Shown: one piece after another, positions 62,509-64,000 of the stretch | Position numbering within the stretch: the stretch's first letter is position 1 | Layout: each line of letters opens with the position of its first letter | NCBI GenBank assembly: GCA_964019155.1 | Contig: OZ025240.1 | Span: 33,512,007-33,576,006 of the forward strand | Direction of reading: 5' to 3' | Length of the DNA: 64,000 bases | Source of the DNA: Osedax fenrisi | Lineage: Eukaryota; Annelida; Polychaeta; Sabellida; Siboglinidae | Made by a program: the position numbers and the translations under genes | The notes under the pieces: model-generated | The model's database searches: none | What the model was told of the DNA's origin: nothing | The model's input: the letters and a program-made list of their open reading frames with translations, nothing else

Positions 62509-64000
62509 TTTGTGGAAAGTAGAAATGGCAATATTTTAACAGAGGACTCAGAAATAGTCAAAAGATGGACAGCATAGTGCAAAGAACTCTATAACTATAC
62601 AATAAATCCAGATGAAAATATACTTAATGATAATTGAGGTGCTGGCGTAGAAGATAACTTGCCGATTTTAAAATCAGAAGTAGAATATGCAATACGAAGA
62701 CTAAAAAAGGAAAATCAACAGGTATAGATAAAATTCCAAGTTAGATAATTATAAATGGCGGTTCACAAATGGTAATAACAATGACTTTGCCAGAAAATAT
62801 GGGATAAGAAAGAATGGCCCTATGAATGGGTACAATTTTAATTATTCCAATACCAAAAAAAGGTGACCCAAGAAAGTTCATCAATTATAAAACTATTAGC
62901 CTGATATCACAACCAAGCAAGATCATGCTGAGAATTATTTTAAATCGACTTAATACAATAGCATAATATATCCTAGCTGAAGAGAAAGCAGGTTACTGAA
63001 AAAAAAGCACAATCTAAATGATATTAAACTGCAGAAGTATAGCAGATAAATATATTGAACATGGAAGATAATTATACCATAACTTTGTTTACATAAAAAA
63101 GGCATTTGATCGAGTCTGGCACGAGGGATTATGTAAAGTAATGAAACACTTCAATATAGACGAAAATATTATTGCAATAATCGAAAATCTTTATAAAAAA
63201 AACAAATAGTACCGTTTTGGTTAACAACAAAACAGGGACCTTCTTTAATCCGTCGGTAGAAATACGATAAGGATACCTTTTATTACCAACACTCTTTAAC
63301 ATCTTCTTAAAAACTATCGTGCAAGATACGCTAGAAGACCATTACAGCACAATAGTCGTTGGAGGATATGAACTATGAAACCTAAGATTTCCGACGACAT
63401 CGATTTTATTGCAGGATCAAACACAGAGCTGCAATAACTCATAAACAAACTATGCAAGTGCACATCAAGATCAGCGACATGTGATATGTAGGTCAGTTAT
63501 GAGAAAATAAAATATTGGTCAACGAATTCAAGAATAATGAGACAGCTAACGTGATAATGATAATCATTAACGATGAATCTCTTGAAGTAGTAGATACATT
63601 TAAATACTTGGGTGCGACTTAAACGAAAGATGGAAAAATTAAATAGAAATAAATATAATAATGGCGACAGAAACATCTGCGTTAGTTCGCTTAATCACTA
63701 TATGGAAGAGTCGAAACATATCACTACAGACAAAAATACTACTGTACAACTCATTAATATTGTCTATACTACTTTATGGTTGCGAAACTTGGACACTAAC
63801 AGAGAGACTGGAAAGAAGAATTACTGCTTTTGAGCATAAAGCATATAGAAGAATCCTGGGGATTACCTAAAGAGAAAGAAAAACAAATGATTTGTATACC
63901 AATTAATTGTTGAGTGTATATGTCAAGTTGAACATCTCCTATCAACAGTATAGAGAAGGAAAATTTCATATTTTAGTCGCAAGATGCGTCATGATAGTCT
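62509..64000 (+). pseudogene. RTE-type LINE, decayed copy 2, runs off the window
   Basis: Same family and same 5' truncation point (TTGTGGAAAGTAGA) as the copy at 59551. Recognisable: TSLISQPSKIMLRIILNRL-like, KAFDRVWHEGL, FKYLGAT, SALVRLITIWKSRNISLQTK, LLYGCETWTLTERLERRITA, FEHKAYRRILGIT. Stops and indels throughout, though 63661-63870 is still open. Confidence 0.8.

Overview
The window is nuclear DNA of an animal with an extremely AT-rich genome. Intron-containing genes sit as small GC-richer islands in DNA full of (AT)n and (TTA)n microsatellites, LINE retrotransposons and short inverted-repeat transposons. A nuclear receptor of the estrogen-related receptor (ERR) class points to a bilaterian or placozoan rather than a plant, fungus or sponge. 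The sequences diverge enough that I cannot name the phylum. Nothing bacterial, organellar or CRISPR-like is present.

Layout: 1-14.4 kb holds eIF3f (translation initiation factor 3 subunit f, + strand), complete in eight exons (1702-14341). Its introns are packed with short inverted-repeat elements, several with clear target-site duplications. 14.5-15.2 kb is a CR1-like LINE 3' fragment. 17.6-18.0 kb is a MITE. 18.7-30.6 kb holds an ERR nuclear receptor gene (- strand). It has ten coding exons whose splice phases all agree (inferred 414 aa), a TATA/TCTCGCGAGA promoter, and a second candidate promoter carrying a 21-bp-spaced array of near-consensus ERR binding sites. A 42-bp minisatellite abuts one DNA-binding-domain exon.

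32.7-36.3 kb is an L2-like LINE followed by a hAT element with a perfect 8-bp target duplication. 37.3-42.4 kb is a CR1-like LINE split by a 3-kb transposon that carries about thirty GGTATAAC motifs at roughly 23-bp spacing. 43.1-43.5 kb is a GC-rich intronless ORF for a small single-pass membrane protein. 43.6-48.1 kb is a nested structure: a tRNA-derived SINE is split by a 4.2-kb element with two different satellite arrays, which itself holds two long (TTA)n tracts and a CR1-like LINE. Further SINE copies, LINE scraps and microsatellites fill 48-55.9 kb. 55.9-58.4 kb is a 5'-truncated LINE with an intact reverse-transcriptase frame and a 3' stem-loop. 59.4-64 kb contains a decayed hAT transposase interrupted by an RTE-type LINE, and a second RTE copy running off the window end.

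The host genes are unrelated: eIF3f is a housekeeping translation factor, ERR a transcription factor of energy metabolism. They share only the pattern of transposons accumulating in introns. Exon borders come from reading-frame continuity, GT-AG sites and remembered family sequences; no search was run.
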